Shown here one piece after another: positions 15,749 through 24,722 of a DNA stretch of 64,000 nucleotides. The notes beneath the pieces were generated by a model. That model ran no database searches, had not been told where the DNA came from, and was given only the letters and a program-made list of their open reading frames with translations. Source of the stretch: Bacteroidota bacterium (GTDB lineage: Bacteria > Bacteroidota > Bacteroidia > Flavobacteriales > Flavobacteriaceae); assembly GCA_023386585.1 (NCBI GenBank), contig JAEWJM010000003.1:1-64000 (forward strand), written 5' to 3'. Position 1 is the first letter of the stretch, and the number at the start of each line of letters is the position of its first letter. The translations under genes were made by a program, and so were the position numbers.

Positions 15749-18700
15749 ATGCGTAAACAACTACTTTTGAACCGATTGGCCCTACTGCTCGTTCTGTTAT
15801 TTTACTGCTCTGCAATGTCCCAGTGGACAAACCTGAACACCGGAATCAACGACAACCTGACGGGGGCGGTTTTCCTCGGATCGAACGGCCTGGTAAGCGG
15901 CAATGGCGGAATTTACTTTACCACCAACGGCGGATCGGGTGCAGGCAGCTGGACGCGCTTCCAGATCACCGACAACGCTACCAATTCGACAATTTACGAA
16001 AACACGAGCTTCACCCACTGCTATTCGGATAGCGATAACACTTCAAATTCCGGTTTTGTTTACGCATGCGGACGTGACAATTCGACTACGAAAGCCGTCA
16101 TCTTCAAACTCGCAATTCCCGCAATGACCTACGAAATAATTTATCAGGGTCCAGCCAATTCAAAACTGAACAAAATCGATTGCTACAGCGGGACCTACCT
16201 GGCAGTAGGCGACGACGGGCTGCTCGTTATTTTTACCGGAAGCCAGTTAAATGTGATCCCGACCGGCTGGACCGAAGATTTGTTGAGCATCGACCTTTTA
16301 TCGAACAAGGCGTTGATCGGGTCGGCGACTAAGTTGTATTGGATTGGATATTCCAATACGGTAATTAATAACTTAGGTGAACGCGCCAACGAAGAAGGCG
16401 ATCACAAAGATGTGCTGTTCACCGGTAATTCCGATACGTATTCGCTGGCATCCGATGGCGTTACCTATTCCTACATCGGGACCGGATTTCCAAGTACGAT
16501 CGTCAACCAAAATTTCTATGCCCCGTTAAATGGCAACGGATTGACCTATTTTTCCAATCGCTTTTTTGTCGCTTCCGATCACGGAATATACCGGTCGTCC
16601 TTTACACCGACTTTCGCCAATACGGCTTTCGAATGGCAGCCAACTTCCGGGAACGTTCCTGTGCGCGACTTCTGGAGCCAGTTGGGCAATACCGCGTTTT
16701 ACGCCTACGGAAACAATGGCGTGATCCTGAAAACGACCAACAGCGGCGGGTCGAGTAAGCCTTATGTCAAGATTACGAGCAACGGCGGATGCCTTCCCGG
16801 AGCGATTTATATGAACGCGCTCACCGGCAGCGGCAATGCGTGGAGCTGGTATGTTAACGAAGTCCTGGTTCAATCGGGCACAGCAAGTTTCAGCTACAGT
16901 TTTCCGGGCGCAGGCGCGTATAATGTTGCTTTGACCGTTACGAACAGTTTTGGTGAACAAAGCACGGATACGAAAACGATTTATGCGGTGAACCCGCCGC
17001 AGGTCGATAAAAACCTCACCGTGAACAACGATATTCTTTGCAAGCAGGGTACGGTGTCAATCCAGATTGCCGATTCGGAACCCAATGTGTATTATATGTT
17101 GAAGAAGGAAGGCGATGCGGCCTCCAATTTCGGTGAAAGCGCTGCGGCCAACGGCGGCGTGGTGACACTTAACAGCGGGACGATCGATCTTTCAGGCGAT
17201 TATTACATCCACGCATACAGTAGCCTTGCCAATTGCAACCAGCGATTCACCGGCAATTTTCACATCACTGTCGAAGAGACAAGCGCGAATTTCCATGCTG
17301 GTTTGATCAATGCTCAAGTTAATGAACCGGTTGTTTTCAATGAAAATTCGGTTGATGCACAACATTTTGAATGGCAGTTTTCCGCAGGGGCAAGTGTGGC
17401 GACAGCAACTTCAGCAAATCCGACCGTTGCTTTTAATGCAAGCGGACAAGCTTCAGCGACGCTTCACGCATGGTCTGACCACAATTGTGACGACACGGTA
17501 ACTGATTCACAGCCTTACATATTTCAGCCGCCTTCACAACAGGATGGGTGTTTCTTATTGACTAACGACAGCACCGACCCAACATGGCCCGGACATTACA
17601 ACCCGGATATCTCCCAAATGGTTCCGACAGCCGACGGGTTTTTGATTTGCGGGACATATTACAATGAAATATTCGACTCCAAGCACGGAGTCGTCAAAAG
17701 TATGCCCGGTAAAAAGGGAGGTTATCTGGCGAAGTACGATCGCAACGGGGTTGTTCGCTGGATAGTCTATAACATAAATACAGAATTTGGCAACAACAAC
17801 GGCGATGTGATTTTTTCGACAGCGGTTGACGCCTACGGCAATATTTACCTTTCCGGAAAAGGAACTGGCAATTTTATCGATAATACCGGCGGGGCGCTCA
17901 ACCTTTCAGCGACGCTTAACGAGCCGAAATACTACCTGATGAAGCTCAACCCACAGGGTGAAAGGATCTGGTGCCTGCAGAATTCGTATCTCGCGATGCT
18001 CAAAATTGCGGTCGACAAAGAAAATAATATTGTGGCACTTGGAAGTTTAAACGGCTTTTCACCGACGCAGCTTTATTTTAACGGTCAGCTTGGCGAAACG
18101 ATTGGCGAACAGAATCTTCCCGATGCCACCTACGCGATGCTCAAATTCTCGTCTGCAGGTGCAGTGATCTGGGATACAAAGGTCGAAATGTCGTCGGCAA
18201 ATGTCAGGAAGTTTGCCGGAATCGGGTTCGATAACGGTAACAATATGTATGTCGCAATGTGCTTTGACGGATTCGGCAAAGTATACGAGCCTGGGACATT
18301 AAATGAACAAACAATCAATGGCGACGGAAACTACGGGTCGAAGATCGGCTTGTTCAAGTTCAACGCAAACGGCATCGTTCAATGGAAACTGCGAAGCCGG
18401 ACGACCAACACACTCGATATACAGAACGATTCGACCGAAGCGTTCGGAATGATTGTCGAAGATGACGGAACGGTTTATATGACGGGCCAAAATTCAACAA
18501 GCTATAATCTCTTCGGCAATATCGCATTTACGCACTATTTCGAAAACACCGACGGTACGTCGACCGCTGCAACAAGCGGCCCGTTCTTCACCGCAAAGAT
18601 CAGTTCGAACGGCGTTTGTCAGTGGTTGCGTACATCGGGGCAAACCTATTACGGCTACGGCTGGAACTTGCTGAAAAGCGAAAATGAAATTTATGTCGTT

Positions 18701-19315
18701 GGTCAAATGCAGAACAACAACACCGAATCCTGTAGCGGGACGTTCGATAGTGCCGATGGCAATGGCTACAACCTCACAATTAACCGATACGACTATTTTG
18801 TGTCAGTTTACAGCGAATCGGGGAATCTGAACCGGCTTTTTGTCAACAACGAAGGAGGAAACGCAGCGTATATGGAAGGTGTAACCGGCTTCTTCAAAGG
18901 CAACAGCGATGATTTTTACATGGCCAAGAACTTGTCGCCGATGAATGGTGGCGAATTATTTAATGATTTTGGCCAGTCGGGTGCACCGCTTAACGGAACA
19001 GATGGAACGATCATCCACTTTACCGATGCATGCGGGATCATGAAGTACAGTAACTCACTGCAGGTAGCAAACCTGAACAACACCGGTTTCAAGGTGGCGC
19101 CAAACCCAACTTCGGGCCGTTTCAGTGTGCAGTTGAATGCGCTATATCCACAGGTTTTGCTGAAGATCTATGACATCAGCGGGAAATTGGTTTCGAGCCG
19201 GAAATTTGATTCTGTTTCAACGCTTGATGCAGTGATCGACGCTGAGGCGGGACTGTATTTCGGTAAGGTCGAAACGGGAGGTAGTGTTCAATGGATTCGC
19301 ATCGTGAAAAAATAG
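15749..19315 (+). CDS. Large PKD-domain secreted protein with T9SS sorting domain
   Basis: 1,188 residues from ATG 15749 (MRKQLLLNRLALLLVLLFYC..MSQ signal peptide). The in-frame TTG at 15692 would put 19 residues before the signal peptide. An N-terminal BNR/photosystem-II-stability-like beta-propeller (GIYFTTNGGSGAGSWTRFQI; about 15-330) is followed by a PKD-like domain (FPGAGAYNVALTVTNSFG; about 365-410), a second PKD-like stretch (about 520-600) and a long SBBP-type repeat region (GGYLAKYDRNGVVRWI, YLMKLNPQGERIWCL, AMLKFSSAGAVIWDTK, GLFKFNANGIVQWKL). The last about 75 residues form a T9SS domain (FKVAPNPTSGRFSV, ending RIVKK). It is a surface protein of unknown ligand. Confidence 0.92.
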   Translation: MRKQLLLNRLALLLVLLFYCSAMSQWTNLNTGINDNLTGAVFLGSNGLVSGNGGIYFTTNGGSGAGSWTRFQITDNATNSTIYENTSFTHCYSDSDNTSNSGFVYACGRDNSTTKAVIFKLAIPAMTYEIIYQGPANSKLNKIDCYSGTYLAVGDDGLLVIFTGSQLNVIPTGWTEDLLSIDLLSNKALIGSATKLYWIGYSNTVINNLGERANEEGDHKDVLFTGNSDTYSLASDGVTYSYIGTGFPSTIVNQNFYAPLNGNGLTYFSNRFFVASDHGIYRSSFTPTFANTAFEWQPTSGNVPVRDFWSQLGNTAFYAYGNNGVILKTTNSGGSSKPYVKITSNGGCLPGAIYMNALTGSGNAWSWYVNEVLVQSGTASFSYSFPGAGAYNVALTVTNSFGEQSTDTKTIYAVNPPQVDKNLTVNNDILCKQGTVSIQIADSEPNVYYMLKKEGDAASNFGESAAANGGVVTLNSGTIDLSGDYYIHAYSSLANCNQRFTGNFHITVEETSANFHAGLINAQVNEPVVFNENSVDAQHFEWQFSAGASVATATSANPTVAFNASGQASATLHAWSDHNCDDTVTDSQPYIFQPPSQQDGCFLLTNDSTDPTWPGHYNPDISQMVPTADGFLICGTYYNEIFDSKHGVVKSMPGKKGGYLAKYDRNGVVRWIVYNINTEFGNNNGDVIFSTAVDAYGNIYLSGKGTGNFIDNTGGALNLSATLNEPKYYLMKLNPQGERIWCLQNSYLAMLKIAVDKENNIVALGSLNGFSPTQLYFNGQLGETIGEQNLPDATYAMLKFSSAGAVIWDTKVEMSSANVRKFAGIGFDNGNNMYVAMCFDGFGKVYEPGTLNEQTINGDGNYGSKIGLFKFNANGIVQWKLRSRTTNTLDIQNDSTEAFGMIVEDDGTVYMTGQNSTSYNLFGNIAFTHYFENTDGTSTAATSGPFFTAKISSNGVCQWLRTSGQTYYGYGWNLLKSENEIYVVGQMQNNNTESCSGTFDSADGNGYNLTINRYDYFVSVYSESGNLNRLFVNNEGGNAAYMEGVTGFFKGNSDDFYMAKNLSPMNGGELFNDFGQSGAPLNGTDGTIIHFTDACGIMKYSNSLQVANLNNTGFKVAPNPTSGRFSVQLNALYPQVLLKIYDISGKLVSSRKFDSVSTLDAVIDAEAGLYFGKVETGGSVQWIRIVKK

Positions 19316-19335
19316 CACGATACGCGCAAAAATCT

Positions 19336-19343
19336 TAAATTTG
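19336..19343 (+). promoter_or_regulatory. Putative -7 promoter box for carA
   Basis: TAAATTTG matches the Bacteroidota -7 consensus TAnnTTTG, 112 bp before the carA start. No TTG at the usual -33 distance was seen, so the match rests on one element. Confidence 0.4.
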
Positions 19344-19455
19344 CACCGCAGGAAGCGCAAGGCATAAGGTGCAAGATGCAGATGCTACATTTTTGCAGCC
19401 CAAAGCTCAAAGCTTACAGCTTAGCCCAACTCAAGCAACAACACTAACTATATCC

Positions 19456-20565
19456 ATGAAATACAACACACGACAAAAAGCCATCCTGTTGCTCGCCGAC
19501 GGGACGATTTTTTACGGGAAGTCGATCGGGATCAGCGGAACTGTTTTCGGCGAAGTCTGCTTTAACACCGGAATGACCGGCTATCAGGAAATCTTTACCG
19601 ATCCTTCCTATTTCGGACAAATCATGGTTGCTGCCAACGTCCACATCGGGAATTATGGCGTTGCCGATGCCGATGCTGAAGCCGACAAGATCATGATCAG
19701 CGGACTCGTCTGCCGCAACTTCAGTTTCAACCATTCGCGAACTGCCGCACAGGGAAGCCTGGCCGAGTACTTTCTAAATCAAAATCTGGTCGTAATTTCC
19801 GATGTCGATACGCGCGCGCTGGTGAGCTACATCCGCGACCATGGAGCGATGAATGCCGTAATCTCAACAGACGGAACTCCGATAGACGAACTCAAGGCAA
19901 GGCTTTCCGAAGTTCCCGGGATGGAAGGGCTGGAGCTTTCGTCAAAAGTCTCGGTCAACGAACCGTACTATGTAGGCGATCCCAACGCGAAATATAAAAT
20001 TGCCGCGCTCGATCTCGGAATCAAGAAGAACATCCTGCGCAACCTCGTTGAACGCGATTGCTATGTGAAGGTTTTTCCATATGACACGACCTTTGAGGAA
20101 ATGAGCAAATTCAACCCCGACGGTTACTTCCTGTCAAACGGCCCGGGCGACCCGGATCCGCTTTTTGGCGCACAACAAGTGGCAAAGGATATCTTGGAAG
20201 CCGACAAGCCTTTGTTCGGGATTTGCCTTGGGCACCAGGTAATCGCCCTGGCAAACGGAATCCCAACCTATAAAATGTTTAACGGCCACCGCGGCATCAA
20301 TCACCCGATTGGCAACCTGGTTACCGGACATGGCGAAATCACATCGCAAAATCATGGCTTTGCCGTAGATCGCGAAGCGCTGGAAACCCATCCCGATTTT
20401 GAAATAACGCACTTGCACATCAATGACCAGACAGTTGCCGGAATGCGGATGAAGAACAAGAATTGCTTCTCCGTCCAATACCATCCGGAGGCGAGTCCGG
20501 GCCCGCACGATGCCTCTTATCTTTTCGACCAGTTTATCGAAAACATTCAAAAACAAAAAGCATAA
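19456..20565 (+). CDS. carA: Carbamoyl-phosphate synthase small (glutaminase) subunit
   Basis: 369 residues from the ATG at 19456 (MKYNTRQKAILLLADG), the standard N-terminus of CarA; an upstream GTG frame adds 29 unrelated residues. CarA releases ammonia from glutamine and passes it to CarB for carbamoyl phosphate, the precursor of arginine and pyrimidines. N-terminal small-chain domain (about 1-150, FNTGMTGYQEIFTDPSYFGQ) and class I glutamine amidotransferase domain (about 180-360). Catalytic Cys257 is in LFGICLGHQ; His343 and Glu345 are in QYHPEASPGPHD. carB is not in the window. The bidirectional terminator at 20564 closes it. Confidence 0.98.
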   Translation: MKYNTRQKAILLLADGTIFYGKSIGISGTVFGEVCFNTGMTGYQEIFTDPSYFGQIMVAANVHIGNYGVADADAEADKIMISGLVCRNFSFNHSRTAAQGSLAEYFLNQNLVVISDVDTRALVSYIRDHGAMNAVISTDGTPIDELKARLSEVPGMEGLELSSKVSVNEPYYVGDPNAKYKIAALDLGIKKNILRNLVERDCYVKVFPYDTTFEEMSKFNPDGYFLSNGPGDPDPLFGAQQVAKDILEADKPLFGICLGHQVIALANGIPTYKMFNGHRGINHPIGNLVTGHGEITSQNHGFAVDREALETHPDFEITHLHINDQTVAGMRMKNKNCFSVQYHPEASPGPHDASYLFDQFIENIQKQKA

Positions 20566-20592
20566 AAAAGCCACCGCGAGGTGGCCTTTTTA
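20564..20592. terminator. Bidirectional Rho-independent terminator
   Basis: GCCACC-GCGA-GGTGGC stem (extended by flanking A6/T5 runs) lies between the convergent ends of carA (plus) and the surface protein gene (minus), and overlaps the last bases of carA. Confidence 0.85.
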
Positions 20593-20606
20593 TTTGTGGG
20601 TTGCGA

Positions 20607-22541
20607 TTATTGCTTTACCACTTTGATTGTTTTCGAAGTTCCGTCGGCAACAACTTTTACAAGATAAGTTCCTGAAGGAAGGTTCGACATATCCAATGCA
20701 TGCGCCGTCTGGTTCACCGGTTTTGAAATAACCTGTTGTCCGAGAAGGTTGAAAACGGTCACTGAGGAAATTTCATGTGCGTAAGACAGGTTCAGCACGT
20801 CCTTTACAGGGTTAGGATATGCCGCAAAGGCTGATGTATCAAACGATGCTGTCGCCAATGAAGAATCGTAAGCGCCAATGGAAAAGGCTTCCTCTTCGTC
20901 GTTTGAATATTCCCAAATCCTGATGTATACCGTCTCTCCCGGAGTTCTTCCTGTGAGCGAAATCATAGAAAAGTTGTTGGTCGCTGCAGCGTCATCGTCG
21001 CATGAAACCAGCGTGAGGTCGCCACATGTACCTGAATAAATCGCCATTCCTGAATCGAAAGTAACAACTCCCGTTGATGATGCGCCTGTTTCAATCGTAA
21101 GGTTCCCGCTGGCCGGAATAACGACCGAGTACCAAACGTCTCCTCCGCTATAGCTTGCACAGCCTGGCGCCGGAACCGATGAAGTTGCTGTAGCTCCCAT
21201 TACGGTGGCGTCGATCGCGCTTTCAGCGTAAGTTCCTGCGGCAGTCATTGCGATGGCATTGGTACAGTCGTCGTTTGCTGGTGGCGCTGACGGAGTTCCA
21301 ACGCACACACTGAAAATCGTGTTGGCATTTGTTTGTGCATAGTAGCTGAATACGCGCACATAATAGGTTTCGCCAATTGTAAGGCCGCCGACATTGCTAA
21401 GGTCCGAATCGGACACATTAAGGCTGGTCAAACTGTTGCAGTTACCCGACAAAACTTCATGTACCAGGTCGGTTTCAGACCCTGAAGCATTCAATATCTG
21501 GATTCGCTGTGAAGTGGCAGTAGCCACAAAGGTGAACCAAACGTCATCGTCAGGTGTTCCGGCTCCGTTATCGCTTACGGGTGATGCTGTTGCACCTTGC
21601 AGCGTTCCGACAGTTACCGATCCGCACGAGTAGTCGCTGTTTACCGTAAGTGCAAGTGCATTGTCGCATTCGTCGTTGGTAAGTGTTGGAGGAGTTGTGA
21701 TGCATACATCAAACGTGGTATCTTCTGCAGGCGCTGTTGGATAGCTGAAAACACGCAGGTAATAAGTTTGTCCGATCGTGAGTCCGCTTACCACACTTGA
21801 TTCCGGATCGCTAAGGCTTAAGCTCACCAACGACTGGCAGTCACCCGACATTACTTCATGCATAAGGTCGGTTGTAGATCCGTCGACGTTTGAGAATGTA
21901 AACAGATGAGATGTAGAGGTGGCTGTGAATTGGTACCACACATCATCATTTGGCGTTCCGGCTCCGTTGTCGGCTACGTTCGACGGTGTCGCTCCGGCAA
22001 GAGTTCCCGACACAGTGCCTTCGCAATTTGTTCCCTGGCTGGCAATCAGCGTGATCGCTGCGTCGCAGTCGTCGTTTGCTGGCGGCGCTGGTGGCGTTCC
22101 GATGCAGACATCGAAAGTTGCGCTTGCAGCCGGCGCGGTCCAATAACTGAAAACGCGCAGGTAGTAGGTTTCTCCGACGGTGAGTCCGCTAACGATGCTT
22201 GATTCCGGGTCGCTGACACTGAGGCTTTGCAGGCCGTTGCATGTTCCGACCATTACTTCATGAACCAGATCGGTTACAGCGCCGGCACGGTTTACCATGC
22301 TGAACCTGTGGGTCGTACTGGTGGCAACAAAGGAAAACCAAACGTCATCGCTAGGCGTTCCCGAACCATTGTCAGGAACTGCCGAAGCAGTTGCGCCGGC
22401 GAGCGATCCCGACTGGACGATCGTGCAAGAGTAGTCGGGATTGATTTGAACAGGGATTGCATTCTGGCAATCGTCATTTGCGGGTTGTGCAAATGTGGCA
22501 AATGTACTCAGGGAAATGAGCAGCGAGTAAAACTTTTTCAT
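20607..22541 (-). CDS. Secreted protein with 'ANDDC' repeats and T9SS sorting domain
   Basis: 644 residues from the ATG at 22539-22541 (MKKFYSLLISLSTFATFAQ signal peptide). A longer frame adds 13 residues upstream. Three similar modules of about 130 residues each start (P)ANDDC..A or TNDECDNAL, carry DDVWFSFVATST-like and VGETYYLRVFSY-like motifs, and are followed by a fourth, diverged module (CASYSGGDVWYSVVIP). These resemble bacterial pre-peptidase C-terminal-like beta-sandwiches. Residues about 570-644 are a T9SS type A domain (FAAYPNPVKDVL, NLPSGTYLVKV). No catalytic domain is visible, so a structural or binding role on the surface is likely. Confidence 0.92.
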   Translation of the reverse strand: MKKFYSLLISLSTFATFAQPANDDCQNAIPVQINPDYSCTIVQSGSLAGATASAVPDNGSGTPSDDVWFSFVATSTTHRFSMVNRAGAVTDLVHEVMVGTCNGLQSLSVSDPESSIVSGLTVGETYYLRVFSYWTAPAASATFDVCIGTPPAPPANDDCDAAITLIASQGTNCEGTVSGTLAGATPSNVADNGAGTPNDDVWYQFTATSTSHLFTFSNVDGSTTDLMHEVMSGDCQSLVSLSLSDPESSVVSGLTIGQTYYLRVFSYPTAPAEDTTFDVCITTPPTLTNDECDNALALTVNSDYSCGSVTVGTLQGATASPVSDNGAGTPDDDVWFTFVATATSQRIQILNASGSETDLVHEVLSGNCNSLTSLNVSDSDLSNVGGLTIGETYYVRVFSYYAQTNANTIFSVCVGTPSAPPANDDCTNAIAMTAAGTYAESAIDATVMGATATSSVPAPGCASYSGGDVWYSVVIPASGNLTIETGASSTGVVTFDSGMAIYSGTCGDLTLVSCDDDAAATNNFSMISLTGRTPGETVYIRIWEYSNDEEEAFSIGAYDSSLATASFDTSAFAAYPNPVKDVLNLSYAHEISSVTVFNLLGQQVISKPVNQTAHALDMSNLPSGTYLVKVVADGTSKTIKVVKQ

Positions 22542-22785
22542 TAGGTATTTGTAGGTTAATAAAGGCCACGAATATAGCAAAAACCCTTATTTTACTGGGG
22601 TTCAGGAGTGTTAAAACCTTGAAATTTTTCTAACTTCCTGATTAAGCGAGTGCTGTAAAACCGAAATTTTGCCCCGCCTTCGCAAAGACGAATCTAAATG
22701 GCTTGGCGGCTTCGTCATCATATTTTTCTCGTAGGAAAAAAGGTTTGACTTTTTAGGATTTCGTACCCAGTGGTACTAATCACCT

Positions 22786-24340
22786 CATGGGCGGTTACAG
22801 CTTCGTCATCATATATTTCGCGTAGAAAAACAAGGAAGGATTTGCGCCGGGCGAAGGAGAGCGATCCACATTTGAAATTAAAAGGAGGACAGCCGGTGGC
22901 TGTCAGGTAGACTTACTTTAGTAAGTGCTTTACTTCGATCAGCCTTGGCGAGCGGCTTGGGTCGTGATGAAAGAAATATTGCCGTAGTTTTTAAGCGGAA
23001 GATATGGAGACTTGATTTTTTGTTTCTTTTGTATCAAGACAAAAGTAAAAACTTATTCTTCTTTTAGCTACGCTGAATCTTCGGTTCGGAAGATTTTATT
23101 AACGACTAACACCCTACCGAACCTTGATTTGTCTGCTAACAAACCGACGTCAGGAGGTTCAGCGACTCCAAAATTTAAATAAAACAGGAGCTAAAAGAAG
23201 CAAAAATAGCTTTAGCGGCCTTTGTCTTCACTCGATTTTCTAAGCTTTGCCGCTGTCACGCCAGCCAAGCCGCTCGCCCTGACGGGCTCGACTTTTGCGC
23301 CTGGCTGTTTATCGCAAAACTTCATGAGAACCGAAGTGCGGCTGCAGCCTGAAAATCTACGTGATGAAAAAGAATGCCGCGAGCTGAAGCTGCGTTACAT
23401 CATGTTTTTCCAAAACTTCATAAATGGCGGCGGCAGCTACGGCATCTTTTAAGTTGCGCTAAAATTTCCAAACCTTTCGTGCGCCGGAAGACGGAAAGCG
23501 ACCCACAAGTCGAGCCATCCGGCAGGCAAAACATTTCAATTAGATAACAATTTCCCAAAAGAGCCGGTGGATAAAACTTGGCGAGCGGCTTGGGTCGTGG
23601 CGGCCGAAGGAAGGTTTTAGAAATTTAAGCAACTGAAAAGCAAGCCTTGACTTTTTTGTTACTTTTTGTGTCAAGACAAAAAGTAAAATTGTCTTTCTAC
23701 TTTAGCTACGCTGAATCTTCGGTTCGGATGATACTACTATCGACGGACATTCTACAGAACCTCGATTTGCCTGCTCGCAAACCGACTTCTTTTTTCTACT
23801 TTGTCTGGCCACAAACCGACGTCAGGAGGTTCAGCGAACACCGCTAACAAATAAAAGAGCGGTGAGCTAAAGTAGCAAAAGAGCTTTGGCGGCCTTTTTC
23901 CTCACTTGATTTTCTAAGCTTCGCCGCTATCACGCCAGCCAAGCCGCTCGCCCTGACGGGCTCGACTTTTGCGCCTGGCTGTTTATCGCAAAACTTCATG
24001 AGAACCGAAGTGCGGCTGCAGCCTGAAAATCTACGTGACGAAAAAGAATGCCGCGGAGCTGCCGCTGCTAATCATCAAGTTTAACGGAAACCTAAATGGC
24101 GGTGGCCGCTTCGTCATCATATATTTCGCGTAGAAAAACAAGGAAGGATTTGCGCCGGGCGAAGGAGAGCGATCCACAAGACGAGCCATACGGCACACAA
24201 AAGTTGTAATGCTGCAAAGAAGTTCCCGCAAGTTCAAATTTTGATTAGCCTTGGCGAGCGGCTTGGGTCGCCAGGAGAAATCGTAACGTTGTTTTTAAGA
24301 GGAAGCTATTCAGACTCGATTTTTGCAATCGAAGCAAAAA
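22786..24340. repeat. Gene-free block of about 650-bp tandem repeats with 14-bp inverted repeats
   Basis: Three diverged units follow one another. The 14-mer GGCGAGCGGCTTGG occurs at 22947, 23580 and 24253, and its reverse complement at 23265 and 23939. A block ending GCGAAGGAGAGCGATCCAC occurs at about 22850 and 24152 with a decayed copy near 23485. Two long blocks (about 23010-23400 and 23646-24060) share several hundred near-identical bases (for example TAGCTACGCTGAATCTTCGG, and GAGAACCGAAGTGCGGCTGC). The third unit is truncated. Open frames inside are short and are not preserved between copies. No transposase is seen. Confidence 0.8.
23659..23686. other. Perfect hairpin inside the intergenic repeat
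   Basis: TTACTTTTTGT-GTCAAG-ACAAAAAGTAA forms an 11-bp stem with a 6-nt loop. A slightly decayed copy lies at about 23022-23047 in the preceding repeat unit. It could be a terminator-like or RNA structural element of the repeat. Confidence 0.6.
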
Positions 24341-24415
24341 GTAGGAACTATTCGTTTGAAGTAATCGCGCCATTTTGAGATACCATATACCTGCAACTAT
24401 TATGCACGAAGAGTT

Positions 24416-24459
24416 TATAGATAATGTATAGATAATGTATGGATAAAGTATGGATAGTG
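24416..24459. repeat. Four 11-bp direct repeats (iteron-like)
   Basis: Contiguous units TATAGATAATG, TATAGATAATG, TATGGATAAAG and TATGGATAGTG. They lie about 260 bp upstream of eno, between the large repeat block and the eno promoter. Role unknown. Confidence 0.75.
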
Positions 24460-24676
24460 TATGAAAAGTGCAACAATGGTGACAGAATTGCGCACGGAAT
24501 TACAGTGGTTTGCACGCAAAGAAAATATACCCATAAGTCGCAACGCAATCCAACAAATCCTGCCGTAGTTTTTTAAGCGCAAATATGTAGACGTGATTTT
24601 ATTGGTACTCATCGCATCCAGGCAAAAAGTATTGGGCATTTTTTTGATTTTATGCGATCAACTCATCCCTTCGGTT

Positions 24677-24684
24677 TATATTTG
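24677..24684 (+). promoter_or_regulatory. Putative -7 promoter box for eno
   Basis: TATATTTG fits TAnnTTTG exactly and lies 38 bp before the eno start codon, which would give a leader of roughly 30 nt. The only upstream TTG (24644) is about 30 bp away, further than the usual spacing. Confidence 0.5.
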
Positions 24685-24722
24685 TGCAACATCACATCAT
24701 TAACCAACTAAAGCACAAAATC

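Noticed and set aside
23222..23452. Open frame of 76 codons in the intergenic repeat (and 23647-23847)
   Set aside because: The frame is not kept in the second repeat copy, and the sequence is better explained as non-coding repeat.
22786..24340. Insertion sequence or transposon
   Set aside because: No transposase frame, no terminal inverted repeats bounding all copies and no target duplication could be found.
24348..24639. Minus-strand small open frames through the 11-bp repeats
   Set aside because: They arise from repeated ATA/CAT codons in the iteron-like array; no start signal and no family.
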